A stretch of 50,660 nucleotides of DNA from positions 1 through 50,660 of the forward strand of contig JAEKNX010000024.1 of the NCBI GenBank assembly GCA_016839055.1. Reading direction: 5' to 3'. The position numbers were made by a program, and so were the translations under genes. This stretch comes from Spirochaetales bacterium. GTDB lineage: Bacteria > Spirochaetota > Spirochaetia > UBA9216. Shown in pieces: positions 23,607-32,251 of this stretch (its first letter is position 1; every line of letters starts with the position of its first letter). The notes below the pieces were generated by a model that was given only the letters and a program-made list of their open reading frames with translations, ran no database searches and was not told the origin of the DNA.

Positions 23607-23913
23607 TTTAGTTCTCCACGGGTAAAAGTGTCGCTTAGCTGATTATACCATGTTTCAAAGCCTAGCTGGTAACGCAAAATAAGCTACTTGATATTCTCAA
23701 AGCATTCATGTATGATTAAGGACGAATATAGTATGGTATTTTCCTTCTTCTATAGTTGAATCGTTTACTAATTGAGATGAGAGAGCAGAACTGGCCCGCC
23801 GATCCGCAACCTTTTTTTTCCAATTTCTAAGTTTATCAGCAATATATGAATTAGAATTAACCTGCTACTTTAATCTGACGACAGCCGGATCAGATTCGGT
23901 ACAAGGAGAAAAC
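23607..23913. other. Intergenic region upstream of the RRM gene, with a 5'-leader hairpin
   Basis: This 307-bp gap between divergent genes has no protein-like ORF. It holds the promoters of both neighbours. AATCTGA (23872-23878) and TCAGATT (23890-23896) form a 7-bp stem ending 7 nt before AAGGAG (23903-23908) of the RRM gene, so it could affect translation. A T8 tract lies near 23813-23820, without a convincing stem. Confidence 0.4.
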
Positions 23914-24210
23914 ATGTCGAAAAATATTTATGTAGGAAACATCAGCTACAATATTATGGAAAGGGACCTTGAGGATTTATTCTCTCAGTACGGTGAAGTA
24001 ACAAGTGTTAAGATTATCATTGACCGCATGACAAACAGATCAAAAGGTTTTGGTTTTGTTGAGATGCAGGACGATGATGCGGCAACTGCAGCAATTTCTG
24101 CTTTAAACGGCACTGAACTTTCAAACAGAGAACTTAGAGTAAACGAAGCACGCGAGAGAACTGAAAGAAACGATAGAAACGATAGACAGGGTTTTAATAA
24201 CTTCCGTTAA
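23914..24210 (+). CDS. RRM-domain RNA-binding protein
   Basis: A 98-aa protein made of one RNA-recognition motif: RNP2 IYVGNI (5-10) and RNP1 KGFGFVEM (44-51), followed by a short Arg/Asp/Asn-rich tail (ERTERNDRNDRQ). Small single-RRM proteins in bacteria are often abundant and cold-induced, acting as RNA chaperones; this is inference. AAGGAG is well placed. A hairpin in the leader and a terminator after the gene suggest its own control. Confidence 0.92.
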   Translation: MSKNIYVGNISYNIMERDLEDLFSQYGEVTSVKIIIDRMTNRSKGFGFVEMQDDDAATAAISALNGTELSNRELRVNEARERTERNDRNDRQGFNNFR

Positions 24211-24228
24211 TAAGTATCCTCGATCGAT

Positions 24229-24263
24229 AAGGCAGTTGAAGAACAACTGCCTTTACACTTTTT
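24229..24263 (+). terminator. Intrinsic terminator after the RRM gene
   Basis: AAGGCAGTTG (24229-24238) pairs perfectly with CAACTGCCTT (24244-24253) across a 5-nt loop, with a T-rich tail to 24263. It lies between the RRM gene and the small gene at 24277, whose start is only 14 nt further. The small gene may therefore be expressed only by read-through. Confidence 0.8.
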
Positions 24264-24276
24264 GAAGGAGCACTAA

Positions 24277-24489
24277 TTGGCAAAAAATTTCTATTCTTAT
24301 GAAAAACGCCAGCAGGAATTAAAAAAGAAAAAGAAGAAAGAAGAAAAATTAAAGAAAAAACAGGAAAAAAAACAGAATAAAGATAATCCAGACTACAACC
24401 CTGATCAGGATGTAGATGATCAGGATGATTCAGATCAGGATGACACCGAACAGAAAACAATAGATCAGGAAACTGGTTCTATCGAATAA
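24277..24489 (+). CDS. Small bipartite charged protein (Lys-rich then Asp-rich), 70 aa
   Basis: After a short start (AKNFYSYEKR) comes a block of Lys/Glu repeats (about 13-38), then an acidic Asp/Gln block (about 40-70, DQDVDDQDDSDQDD). It has no hydrophobic core and is probably disordered, able to bind nucleic acid through the basic half. The start is TTG 24277, with GAAGGAG 7 nt upstream. It lies just after the RRM gene across a terminator, which suggests a linked RNA-related role. No named family is recognised. Confidence 0.65.
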   Translation: MAKNFYSYEKRQQELKKKKKKEEKLKKKQEKKQNKDNPDYNPDQDVDDQDDSDQDDTEQKTIDQETGSIE

Positions 24490-24546
24490 TATTCTTTTTT
24501 ATTATGACTTGACTTCATTTTTGCCCGCTGTTTATTCCTGCATGGC

Positions 24547-24586
24547 AATTATGGAGCCATTTTTTCAATTCTGGCTCGAAATAATT
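24547..24586. terminator. Inverted repeat between convergent genes
   Basis: AATTATGGAGCCA (24547-24559) faces TGGCTCGAAATAATT (24572-24586), an imperfect stem across an AT-rich loop. It lies between the small gene ending at 24489 and the ArsR-type gene ending at 24629, and could terminate either. The U tract is not well placed. Confidence 0.4.
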
Positions 24587-24628
24587 GATAGGTTAAAAAG
24601 TTCACCCCGCCATTTCGGAAGAAAAATT

Positions 24629-25639
24629 TCAAGCCCCCCCGACAATATCCTTTTTAACCGCGTCAAGCATGGCCTCTACCTTTATCAAATCGGCCCGGTA
24701 GTAGATCCGCTTCCGCTCTCCCCGCTCATATGTTACAAGATCCAAGGCCGACAAGCGGCTAACATGATAAGAAACGGTGGCAGAGGTCAGCCCGAGCTCA
24801 GTAGCAAGCTCACGGATAAACCGCGGTTTACGGCACAGCATCTGAAGGATAGTCCGCCGGCTTTCATCGGCAAGAAGCCGGTAAACTTGATCAAGCGGCA
24901 ACCCGCCGCAGTCGATGTTGTTTCGCCGCCGGCCGTAGATAAGACTTACCGGATTTTCCATCTGAATAATATCAACTTCATCATAATAACTGATAAAAAT
25001 TTTCGGCTCAGGATCACCCTCCGAGCGGTTAATCCTACAATAGTCCATAAAAAATCTTTCCGGTTCTGCATCAAGAATCACCTGATCAGAGGCAATCTGT
25101 TTTTCCATCTCGAGTCTAACCTCCTCCTCATGAGGTTGTACCGCTATCTTGTAAAATTCCTCCATCGTCGCGACAAGTCGACTCTGCATAGATCCGGGAG
25201 AATGGACAAACTCGGCAAAAAGCTCAGGCTCTTTCTTCCGTGTTGTTCCGCCGGCCTTCTCGATTGCCTTCTTTATTTTTTCCGGATGATCTTGGATCGA
25301 CTCAAAGGGGATGCCGGTTAAATAATCTTCGTAAAGCCTCTCGGGAAGAGATTCCGACGGCAAAGCCCTCAGTTTTTCTATAAGTTCAGGTACTGAATCA
25401 ATGCCCTCGCCAATGGCCAGTTCAACCGGAAGAAACAGCAGACCAAGAAAGTTCCCGATGAGGTAGCTGATATCATTGTCGAGGATTCCAGGAAGAGCCT
25501 GTCTGCTTCTACCGTACCATTTTTCAAGTTCCGGGCTGACCGTATATCCAGAAATCCTGACGTCTGATAGCTCTTTCCAATGCGCATACTGAAGCAGCGC
25601 GCAGCAGAGTTCGACGGCGGGATTATATTCTATTTTCAC
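24629..25639 (-). CDS. ArsR-type winged-helix transcriptional regulator with long N-terminal domain
   Basis: In this 336-aa protein, the winged helix is at the C-terminus (about 255-325: SRRTILQMLCRKPRFIRELA, then TSATVSYHVSRLSALDLV and RKRIYYRA). Most ArsR proteins are about 100 aa. The 250 residues before it are helical and probably sense a ligand or partner; no metal-binding Cys cluster is seen. The start overlaps the end of the MFS gene by 17 nt, so the regulator probably controls that transporter, inferred from linkage. Confidence 0.82.
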   Translation of the reverse strand: MKIEYNPAVELCCALLQYAHWKELSDVRISGYTVSPELEKWYGRSRQALPGILDNDISYLIGNFLGLLFLPVELAIGEGIDSVPELIEKLRALPSESLPERLYEDYLTGIPFESIQDHPEKIKKAIEKAGGTTRKKEPELFAEFVHSPGSMQSRLVATMEEFYKIAVQPHEEEVRLEMEKQIASDQVILDAEPERFFMDYCRINRSEGDPEPKIFISYYDEVDIIQMENPVSLIYGRRRNNIDCGGLPLDQVYRLLADESRRTILQMLCRKPRFIRELATELGLTSATVSYHVSRLSALDLVTYERGERKRIYYRADLIKVEAMLDAVKKDIVGGA

Positions 25640-26849
25640 TTACCTTCTCCTTTATAAACAGATAAACAAAGGCTGAAGCGGCAAGAAGCCCGCCTGCAAG
25701 CCTCCAGGCGGCCGGAATACTGAGCCTTAAAGCAATCTGCCCGGCCGCAACCGATCCCATCACGCCGCCCGCCTGCAGAAAGAGCGAGTTCAGCGACAAT
25801 AGACTTGAGCGCTTACCGGATGGAATATCCCTATTAAATATGGTCATCTCGGGTGAACCGGTTATGCCGTGAAAGAAGAACAGGATAAAATAAAGCGGCA
25901 TAAAAGCCCCGAGACTAAAAACAAAGGAAAGTGCAATATAGAAGACAGCCATCAGCAGGCGAAAACAGAAAAGGAACATACCGTAATTCTGTCTGAATAA
26001 TTTCAATACTCCGGTCGACACTCCGCTTCCCGCCGCGGCGGCGAGAAAATAACCGGTCGACAGAACCCCGAGAAACCAGGTGCCGGTCTCCGGCGAAATT
26101 CCGCGAACCCTCGGCTGCCAGAGCTGTTCAAGTCCGGAGAGCCCTATTCCGAGTGCGGCGGTAGCAATCAGAATCACGAGGGTGTTCCGCTGTCTTATCC
26201 CGTATTTTACCGCGGAAGACAGTACCCGCGGGAATTGCCTGAAGCCGTCAGATAGGCGGCCGTTGAAATCTGCCCGGTTCTCCTTTATCAACACCGCGGT
26301 CAACAGCATTTGAAGACAGTACAGGGCTATTAGAATCACTATATTGCTGCGAAATGAACCGGTTATATCGGGAATAAATCCTCCGGCAAGGGTTCCTACC
26401 CCGAGGGCCGCCGGGATTACAATGCCGGCTTTAGCGAGATCTTGCTGCAGGTGCTCATCATCCCCGCCGAGTCGTTTGTGCTCATCGATAAACCAGGCAT
26501 CAATCGTACCGGATGACAGAGCCCTGCCGATTCCGACAAGAACAACAACAGCAATCAGATGAATAAAGGCCGAAGCAAACAGCAGCAGGCTGTAGCCTGC
26601 AACATAGAAAAAAACCGCTATTATATAAATTCTCTTCCGTCCCAGTGTGTCGGCAAGTCCACCGGTAGGAAGTTCAAGAAGGAGAACTGTTGTCGACATT
26701 ACCGCCATAGCTATTCCTATTTGGCCGATATCAAAACCAAAATCAAGAAAGGCCAGAATCATTACGGGAATAATAATCCCGAGAGAAAACCAGTGCAGCC
26801 CCTGATTCAGGCTGTAGTGAAAAAACAGTTCCTTATGCGTCCGGACCAT
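25623..26849 (-). CDS. MFS transporter
   Basis: A 408-aa protein with about 12 hydrophobic segments. Motif A reads GGLADTLGRKRIYI, and the substrate-dependent loops are short, as in drug-efflux type carriers. The frame is open to 26891, but GGGGG just before ATG 26849 favours this start. It is followed by, and coupled to, the ArsR-type regulator. Substrate unknown; drug or metabolite export is a family-level guess. Confidence 0.85.
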   Translation of the reverse strand: MVRTHKELFFHYSLNQGLHWFSLGIIIPVMILAFLDFGFDIGQIGIAMAVMSTTVLLLELPTGGLADTLGRKRIYIIAVFFYVAGYSLLLFASAFIHLIAVVVLVGIGRALSSGTIDAWFIDEHKRLGGDDEHLQQDLAKAGIVIPAALGVGTLAGGFIPDITGSFRSNIVILIALYCLQMLLTAVLIKENRADFNGRLSDGFRQFPRVLSSAVKYGIRQRNTLVILIATAALGIGLSGLEQLWQPRVRGISPETGTWFLGVLSTGYFLAAAAGSGVSTGVLKLFRQNYGMFLFCFRLLMAVFYIALSFVFSLGAFMPLYFILFFFHGITGSPEMTIFNRDIPSGKRSSLLSLNSLFLQAGGVMGSVAAGQIALRLSIPAAWRLAGGLLAASAFVYLFIKEKVSENRI

Positions 26850-27014
26850 ATAGCCCCCTTTATGATAGATAGATTTATGTATCATGCTCATCTACTATAT
26901 TAACAATATATTTTCATTCCGTCAATCTTTATTTAACATCATTTTTTTCACCTTAGCGCATCAGCTTAACCTTTTCCGTAGGATTAATTTCGGGATTAAT
27001 TTTCAATCTTTCGC

Positions 27015-27045
27015 TTGACCTTGCCCTTGGGTAAAAGCTTAAACT
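27015..27045 (+). promoter_or_regulatory. MerR-type promoter/operator of the ABC exporter operon
   Basis: TTGACC (27015-27020) and TAAACT (27040-27045) are separated by 19 bp, the over-long spacer typical of promoters activated by MerR-family proteins. The spacer region contains a partial dyad (ACCTT ... AAGCT). A MerR-family gene is the third gene of the operon, so autoregulation by drug sensing is the natural reading. Spacing and family logic are established; the assignment here is inferred. Confidence 0.6.
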
Positions 27046-27073
27046 CTAATTAATTCATAACAAGGAGGCAATA

Positions 27074-27814
27074 ATGCTGAATGTATTAAATCTCAGCAAA
27101 TCATACGGAAGTACCCAGGCTGTAAAAGAGCTGTCATTTGATGTTAACAAAGGGGAAATCTTCGGACTACTCGGACCGAATGGAGCGGGCAAATCTACAA
27201 CACTTGAGTGTATTCTCGGTACAAAAAAACCTGATTCAGGAAGAACAATCCTGCTGGGAAACCCGGCAGACAGTCTGCATCCATCAATCTTCGAAAATAT
27301 TGGCGTGCAATTTCAAGATTCCCACTATCCGGATCTTATCAGAGTTGGTGAACTCTATGCTATGACGGCATCTCTTTACAGAAAAGCGACACAAAACCGT
27401 GACGAACTCCTGGGGCTCTTCGGCCTGGAGGGAAAAATCAAACAACCTGTGTCAAAACTCTCGGGGGGCGAACGGCAGAAGCTTGCAGTAGCACTTGCTC
27501 TGATTAACAATCCTGAGATTGTTTTTCTCGACGAGCTCACTGCCGGACTTGATCCAAGAGCAAGAAGAGAAGTGTGGCAGTATCTTGAAAAATTACGAGA
27601 TAAAGGTCTAACAATCATACTTACTTCTCATTTCATGGATGAGGTAACCCGGCTCTGTGACCGGATTCTGATTATGCAAAACGGAGTAGCGTCTATCACG
27701 GGCTCACCGGATGAAGTAATAAAACAGTCAGGACAGAAAACTATGGAAGATGCCTATCTTTACTATACGGGAGAAAAAGGAAAATACAATGAGAACATTA
27801 TTTGTACTGTTTAA
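27074..27814 (+). CDS. ABC transporter ATP-binding protein
   Basis: A 246-aa ATPase with Walker A GPNGAGKST (about 35-43), Q-loop, signature LSGGERQKL, Walker B IVFLDELTAG and H-loop TSHFMDEV. The domain order and short C-terminus fit the DrrA/CcmA-like export group. AAGGAGG lies 6 nt before the ATG. The 3' end overlaps the permease gene by 26 nt, as expected for a two-gene exporter. Confidence 0.93.
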   Translation: MLNVLNLSKSYGSTQAVKELSFDVNKGEIFGLLGPNGAGKSTTLECILGTKKPDSGRTILLGNPADSLHPSIFENIGVQFQDSHYPDLIRVGELYAMTASLYRKATQNRDELLGLFGLEGKIKQPVSKLSGGERQKLAVALALINNPEIVFLDELTAGLDPRARREVWQYLEKLRDKGLTIILTSHFMDEVTRLCDRILIMQNGVASITGSPDEVIKQSGQKTMEDAYLYYTGEKGKYNENIICTV

Positions 27815-28532
27815 AACGGAGCTGACTCTTGCCTTGAGAGAATTTTCCGGAGTGCTGTTTGGAATGATAATGCCGCTTGGAATAATGATGCTACTAGGAA
27901 TTCTCTATAATAACAAACCAGCGTTCGAGGGTGCTGATTACACAATGATGCAGCAGGCATTTCCGGCCGTAATGACAATCGGAATCTGCGCCACAGGCCT
28001 GATGAGCATCCCGCTGACAATAGCGGGATACAGGGAGAAAAAAATACTTAAACGCTTCAAGGTCACGCCGACAAGCCCGGCAGTTTTGATAGGAGCTCAG
28101 TTTCTCAGCAATTTAGTCACAGCCCTTATATCAAGTCTGATTGTCTGCGCATCGGCGGTGTTAGTATTCGATTACTCGTTTAGAGGATCCCTTTTTCCGT
28201 TTATCACTTCCTATTTTCTGGTTCTTGCTTCAATCTATTCAATAGGAATACTGATAGCCAGCCTGTCTCCGAATATGAAAACAGCAAATATCCTCTGCAG
28301 TATTGCGTACTTTCCGATGCTTTTTCTTTCAGGGGCAACAATACCCTATGAAATAATGCCGGCAGGACTTCAGAAGGTAAGCAGCTTAATGCCGATGAGC
28401 CAGGGCATCATACTCTTAAAAGGAATCTCCCTTGACATTCCGGTATTCAGCCCTGTAAAACCGGTTATAATACTAGCGTTGACCGCGTTAATATGCACCG
28501 CGGTTTCGGTCAGAATATTCAGATGGGAATAA
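27789..28532 (+). CDS. ABC-2 type transporter permease
   Basis: A 247-aa permease with six hydrophobic segments and the ABC-2 pattern (FPAVMTIGICATGLMSIPLT, then FPMLFLSGATIPYEIMP). The frame is open to 27750, but ATG 27789 gives the usual N-terminus (MRTLFVLFKTEL). It pairs with the ATPase upstream to form a half-size exporter of drugs, peptides or lipids. Its end overlaps the MerR-type regulator gene by 10 nt. Confidence 0.9.
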   Translation: MRTLFVLFKTELTLALREFSGVLFGMIMPLGIMMLLGILYNNKPAFEGADYTMMQQAFPAVMTIGICATGLMSIPLTIAGYREKKILKRFKVTPTSPAVLIGAQFLSNLVTALISSLIVCASAVLVFDYSFRGSLFPFITSYFLVLASIYSIGILIASLSPNMKTANILCSIAYFPMLFLSGATIPYEIMPAGLQKVSSLMPMSQGIILLKGISLDIPVFSPVKPVIILALTALICTAVSVRIFRWE

Positions 28533-29356
28533 CGGAGAAAAGCTTGTATCAGATTGGATTGTTTTCAAAAATCAACCGCATCACAACCAAGACACTAAGA
28601 CATTATGACGAGATAGATCTGCTTAAACCGGAATATGTTGATTATGCTACAGGTTACAGATTCTACACAAATGATCAGCTGCCGCGGCTGCACAGGATAC
28701 TGGCATTAAGGCAGATAGGAATGAGCCTTAACGATATTAAAGACATACTCGAAAATCCGGGAAACACAGTAATGCTTCTGAAACTGAAGGAGAAAGAGCT
28801 CAGTCATCAGATTCAGGAGGAAAAACAAAAACTCAGCAGGATAAGAACCTGGCTTGAGATTCTCAAAGGAGGAAATCCGATGAATTACACTGCAATAATT
28901 AAAGAACTTCCAAATGTAATAGTGGCGTCAATGAGGGTGACTGTACCCTCGTATGATACATACTTTGATATCATTCCCAAAATGGGTGAGGAAATGACAA
29001 AACAAGGTGCGGTCTGCCAGGTAGATCCGGAATATTGTTTCAACATCTATCATGACGGTGAATTCAAAGACAAAGATATTGATATTGAAGTCTGCGAGGC
29101 CGTAATTGAGGCCCGTGAAGATTCTGAGAAAATCAAATACAAGAAAATGCCCCGTATTCCGGCGGCTCTCTGCGTACTACATAAGGGACCCTACTCAAGC
29201 CTGCGTAACGCATACACTTTTGCGTTCGGTTGGATAAAAGAAAACAACCGCGAAGTTTCGGGTCTTCCCCGTGAATCCTACATAGACGGAATATGGAACA
29301 AAGAGAATGAGGAGGATTGGCTGACCGAACTGCAAATTCCGATAAAAGAAGATTAA
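28523..29356 (+). CDS. MerR-family regulator with GyrI-like effector-binding domain
   Basis: In this 277-aa protein, the N-terminal winged helix is YQIGLFSKINRITTKTLRHY with LKPEYVDYATGYRFYT, followed by a coiled-coil dimer helix (about 75-115). The C-terminal 160 residues form a GyrI-like ligand-binding domain (PSYDTYFDIIPKMGEEM, CVLHKGPYSSL). This is the BmrR architecture of multidrug-sensing activators. It is coupled to the ABC exporter and probably activates the 19-bp-spacer promoter at 27015-27045. The start ATG 28523 is chosen over 28493, which lies inside the permease gene. Confidence 0.9.
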   Translation: MGITEKSLYQIGLFSKINRITTKTLRHYDEIDLLKPEYVDYATGYRFYTNDQLPRLHRILALRQIGMSLNDIKDILENPGNTVMLLKLKEKELSHQIQEEKQKLSRIRTWLEILKGGNPMNYTAIIKELPNVIVASMRVTVPSYDTYFDIIPKMGEEMTKQGAVCQVDPEYCFNIYHDGEFKDKDIDIEVCEAVIEAREDSEKIKYKKMPRIPAALCVLHKGPYSSLRNAYTFAFGWIKENNREVSGLPRESYIDGIWNKENEEDWLTELQIPIKED

Positions 29357-29368
29357 TCGAATAGCATT

Positions 29369-29382
29369 TTATGATATCATAA
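29369..29382. promoter_or_regulatory. 14-bp perfect palindrome before the LuxR-type gene
   Basis: TTATGATATCATAA lies 8 bp before the ATG at 29390. A palindrome of this length close to a regulator gene may be an autoregulatory operator. It overlaps the RBS region, where only a weak GGCAGG is present. Confidence 0.4.
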
Positions 29383-29389
29383 CGGCAGG

Positions 29390-30334
29390 ATGGAAAATAG
29401 CGGATACCTGACTCAATTTCTATACCTGCTCGTTTACTCAAGCTCACTTTTAAGCGCAGCTTCCGTTGTCGTATTCAGAAAAAAACTGAATACCGACAGA
29501 CCTGCCCTAAAGCTGATTCTTTTGATATCGGCCTGCACCTCTCTATTGTCCATACAGGTATTTTTCAATGCTGTAGGCCTGCTCGAAGTTCTGAATGAGG
29601 CTGAATCATCAAGAATCATCTTTATGCTGAATATGTTGATTATTGCCGGTATAGCGGGGATAGTATATTTCTCTGTCTCGGTCAGTTTCGCGCTGCGACC
29701 GGCTGAATCAAGCAAGATAGTACAAAGAATTACTGCCGTCCTTGCCGCTGCCATACTGATGATAACAATCATTTTACAGCTTCTCACCCTCTTCGCTCAC
29801 TCGCTTCCTGCCTCAGAGCTCCTGGGTATTACAATGATATCAGGCTTAGCAGGATTCTCAGGCGGAATCATATTCGCGGCTGTCAGGCTGTTTATTCCGC
29901 TTACACTCAGAAGCGATGCGAGAGGGCATTCTATGACGAGGCTTCTGCTTCTGCTTCTGTTCACCTTTCCCGCACTGTTTTTCGTTTCGGGCAGCGCTGT
30001 CGGCACAATTCTTGCGCCATCAGCATTCATTATCCTCAATGTTATCTGCCTGAGAATAATCTATACAAGAGCCGCCGGCAGTCAGACCGAGGCTGAGCTC
30101 AGAGCGATAGGATCCATACCTGCCCCCTTTGCGACCTGCCGGGAACTCGGGCTGTCAAAGCGGGAATCGGAGGTGGCCCTGCTTCTGTCTCAAGGGCGTT
30201 CATATAAAGAAATATCAGCCGAACTATACATATCGATGTCGACCACCCAGACACATGTAGGCAGAATTTACTCTAAACTTGGAATAAACAATAAAACAGA
30301 GCTCTCAAACCTGCTTAATTACCGCGAAAACTGA
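29390..30334 (+). CDS. Membrane-bound LuxR-type transcriptional regulator
   Basis: A 314-aa protein with about seven hydrophobic segments in the first 230 residues, then a GerE/LuxR helix-turn-helix at the end (LGLSKRESEVALLLSQGRSY, then EISAELYISMSTTQTHVGRI). This one-component design lets a membrane event control DNA binding directly. It may regulate the exported DUF4097 protein gene 93 bp downstream in the same orientation. RBS weak. The signal is unknown. Confidence 0.85.
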   Translation: MENSGYLTQFLYLLVYSSSLLSAASVVVFRKKLNTDRPALKLILLISACTSLLSIQVFFNAVGLLEVLNEAESSRIIFMLNMLIIAGIAGIVYFSVSVSFALRPAESSKIVQRITAVLAAAILMITIILQLLTLFAHSLPASELLGITMISGLAGFSGGIIFAAVRLFIPLTLRSDARGHSMTRLLLLLLFTFPALFFVSGSAVGTILAPSAFIILNVICLRIIYTRAAGSQTEAELRAIGSIPAPFATCRELGLSKRESEVALLLSQGRSYKEISAELYISMSTTQTHVGRIYSKLGINNKTELSNLLNYREN

Positions 30335-30426
30335 CAATTCTATTAAAATCATACAAACATACGACTGTTTTCCATCCTGCCCCTAAACTATATTTAATAA
30401 AAACCAAACGCATAAGGAGCTTCAAA

Positions 30427-31566
30427 ATGAAGAAGATGTTATTAATTATAATTGCGATACTATCAGTTTCGACCGCGGCCTCTGCCGCATCATTCAATAT
30501 TGACGAGAGAAAGGAAGAAAACCTGTCGGGAATACAAAAAATCGTATTCGAGCTGAAATCGCCTGCCTGCGCAATCTGCATCAGCACAGGCAGCCAGTCA
30601 TACAGCTTCGCCGGGAAAGGCAGATCCGAAAAGCTCTCATTAGTCCTTGAGGGTGATCTGAAATCGAACAACAAACAGGCGGTTCCGTCACTTATAACAA
30701 GGAAGAACGGCGATGTCCTTTTTGTAAGACTCTATGAAGAGAACAGTTTGTTCTTCGGGCTCATCCAGAGCGGCTCAGTTTATTTTTCAGCCGAGCTTCC
30801 CGAGTACTTTGACGGCAAAATTGAGATTCGGACATCTTCGGGTGATTCGGTGGTTACGGACATTAAATCCAAAAGTCTGCTTATTGATTCGAGCTCAGGA
30901 GATAATGACATAGTTCGGATTGAAGCAGAAAACATTGATATCAGCGCAAGCTCTGGAGACATTACAGGGGAAGAACTGTCGGCCGTCAGGGACATAAGAG
31001 TCAAAGCGTCCTCCGGAGACATAAGCCTGAATGAAGTTCTGTCAAATAATGCGGAGGTGAGAGCAAGTTCGGGCAGGATAAATATCGGAAGGCTCAGAGC
31101 CGCCGGGGACCTTATAATACACGCCAGCTCGGGCAGAATTGAAGCCGAATACCTTGAAGGCTCATCGGCCTTAATTGACGCAAATTCAGGCCGAATCACA
31201 ATAGAAGAACTGATTGCAGAAAAAGCCGGCGTAAAAGCCTCCTCAGGCGACATTACGGTGTCGGCGCTTTCTGCCGGATCAGCAGATTTCGAGGCCTCCT
31301 CCGGTGAAACAACCATACTGGCAACAGGCTTTAATGGTGATATAAATATAAAAAGCAGCTCCGGCGACGTCACCCTCTCACTTCCATCTGGTTCTGCATT
31401 TTCAGCAAACCTGAACGCTTCATCGGGTAAAATCAGAAGCGATTTCAGGCTGCTGACTGAAGTCAACGGAGACAAGAAGAACGAGATAAGAGGTGAGGCG
31501 AACGGCGGCGGGTATTCAGTACGAATAAAAGCCTCAAGCGGCGATATCACGATTAAAGAAAGATAG
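30427..31566 (+). CDS. Exported DUF4097-type beta-repeat protein
   Basis: A 379-aa protein with a signal peptide (about 1-21, cut after ASA), then a repetitive right-handed beta fold. The unit A-S-S-G-[DR]-I recurs about every 18-20 residues (ASSGDI, ASSGRI, SSSGDV) from about 135 to the end, the pattern of DUF4097 (adhesin-like) proteins. It is periplasmic or surface located; function is unknown. AAGGAG lies 7 nt before the ATG. It follows the membrane LuxR-type regulator and may be its target. Confidence 0.85.
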   Translation: MKKMLLIIIAILSVSTAASAASFNIDERKEENLSGIQKIVFELKSPACAICISTGSQSYSFAGKGRSEKLSLVLEGDLKSNNKQAVPSLITRKNGDVLFVRLYEENSLFFGLIQSGSVYFSAELPEYFDGKIEIRTSSGDSVVTDIKSKSLLIDSSSGDNDIVRIEAENIDISASSGDITGEELSAVRDIRVKASSGDISLNEVLSNNAEVRASSGRINIGRLRAAGDLIIHASSGRIEAEYLEGSSALIDANSGRITIEELIAEKAGVKASSGDITVSALSAGSADFEASSGETTILATGFNGDINIKSSSGDVTLSLPSGSAFSANLNASSGKIRSDFRLLTEVNGDKKNEIRGEANGGGYSVRIKASSGDITIKER

Positions 31567-31584
31567 CCGGCATCCGGCGGCCCT

Positions 31585-31619
31585 TAGGGGAAACCTGACT
31601 GTAAGCCGGGTTTCCCCTA
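31585..31619. terminator. Inverted repeat between convergent genes
   Basis: TAGGGGAAACC (31585-31595) pairs perfectly with GGTTTCCCCTA (31609-31619). It occupies the gap between the DUF4097 gene (ends 31566) and the methyltransferase gene (ends 31622) and could stop transcription from both sides, though no U tract follows on either strand. Confidence 0.55.
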
Positions 31620-31621
31620 CC

Positions 31622-32251
31622 TTATAAGAGAGTATAAATCTGAAAAATATCTTCTGTTTTTGTGCCGTCGGTCTCTACATAGGGAGCTGAGTTCTCTCTG
31701 AGCAGCTTAAACCCTTCCCCTTCAAGTTTCCCCCTGATAACCTCACTAGAGTAATAGTTAAAGAAGAGCTCGCTACCGCTGAAACTCGTTGTTTCATATC
31801 CGGCGGCTTTTCCAGTCATAAAACTAATATAGAGATAGCCGGGGCGGCAAAGAAAACCGGAAACACGTCTAAGAAGCAAATCCGCCTCATCATCAGTGAG
31901 ATGAACTATGAGAAATGACAGGAGAATAGCATCATAGCTGTCCTCCGGACGGTAATCAAGCACCGAAGAATACTTAAAGACAGCCGATCTGCAATGCTCT
32001 GCCGCAACTTCGAGCATCCCTTCAGAGTTGTCGACCCCCGTAACCTTATGCCCGGCGTCAGAAAGCAGACCGGCATTCACTCCGGTTCCGCACCCCATAT
32101 CAAGCACGCGGGATTCAGGCTGAAGAAGGTCAGCAAAACCGAGAACCTGCCTGCGATATTCCTCATATTTGGAGAATTTCGCGTGATATTTAGCGGCATT
32201 ATTATCATATACTTCGGTTGTCTTTTTCAACTGTGAGCTTTCCATCCGCAC
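31622..32251 (-). CDS. SAM-dependent methyltransferase
   Basis: A 209-aa class I methyltransferase with motif I VLDMGCGTGVNAGLL (about 49-63), acidic post-I VTGVDNSEG, and motif IV region YDAILLSFLIVHL. The substrate cannot be read. Its 5' end overlaps the DUF1349 gene by 25 nt, so they are coupled. Confidence 0.88.
   Translation of the reverse strand: MRMESSQLKKTTEVYDNNAAKYHAKFSKYEEYRRQVLGFADLLQPESRVLDMGCGTGVNAGLLSDAGHKVTGVDNSEGMLEVAAEHCRSAVFKYSSVLDYRPEDSYDAILLSFLIVHLTDDEADLLLRRVSGFLCRPGYLYISFMTGKAAGYETTSFSGSELFFNYYSSEVIRGKLEGEGFKLLRENSAPYVETDGTKTEDIFQIYTLL

Noticed and set aside
24509-25321. Long plus-strand frame antisense to the ArsR-type gene
   Set aside because: The opposite strand encodes a clear winged-helix regulator; this frame has no RBS and an Arg/Pro/Leu-rich, non-protein-like product.
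30780-31550. Long open frame antisense to the DUF4097 gene
   Set aside because: The 256-codon frame mirrors the Ser/Gly-repeat codons on the other strand; it has no RBS and a low-complexity Ser/Pro product, so it is a shadow.
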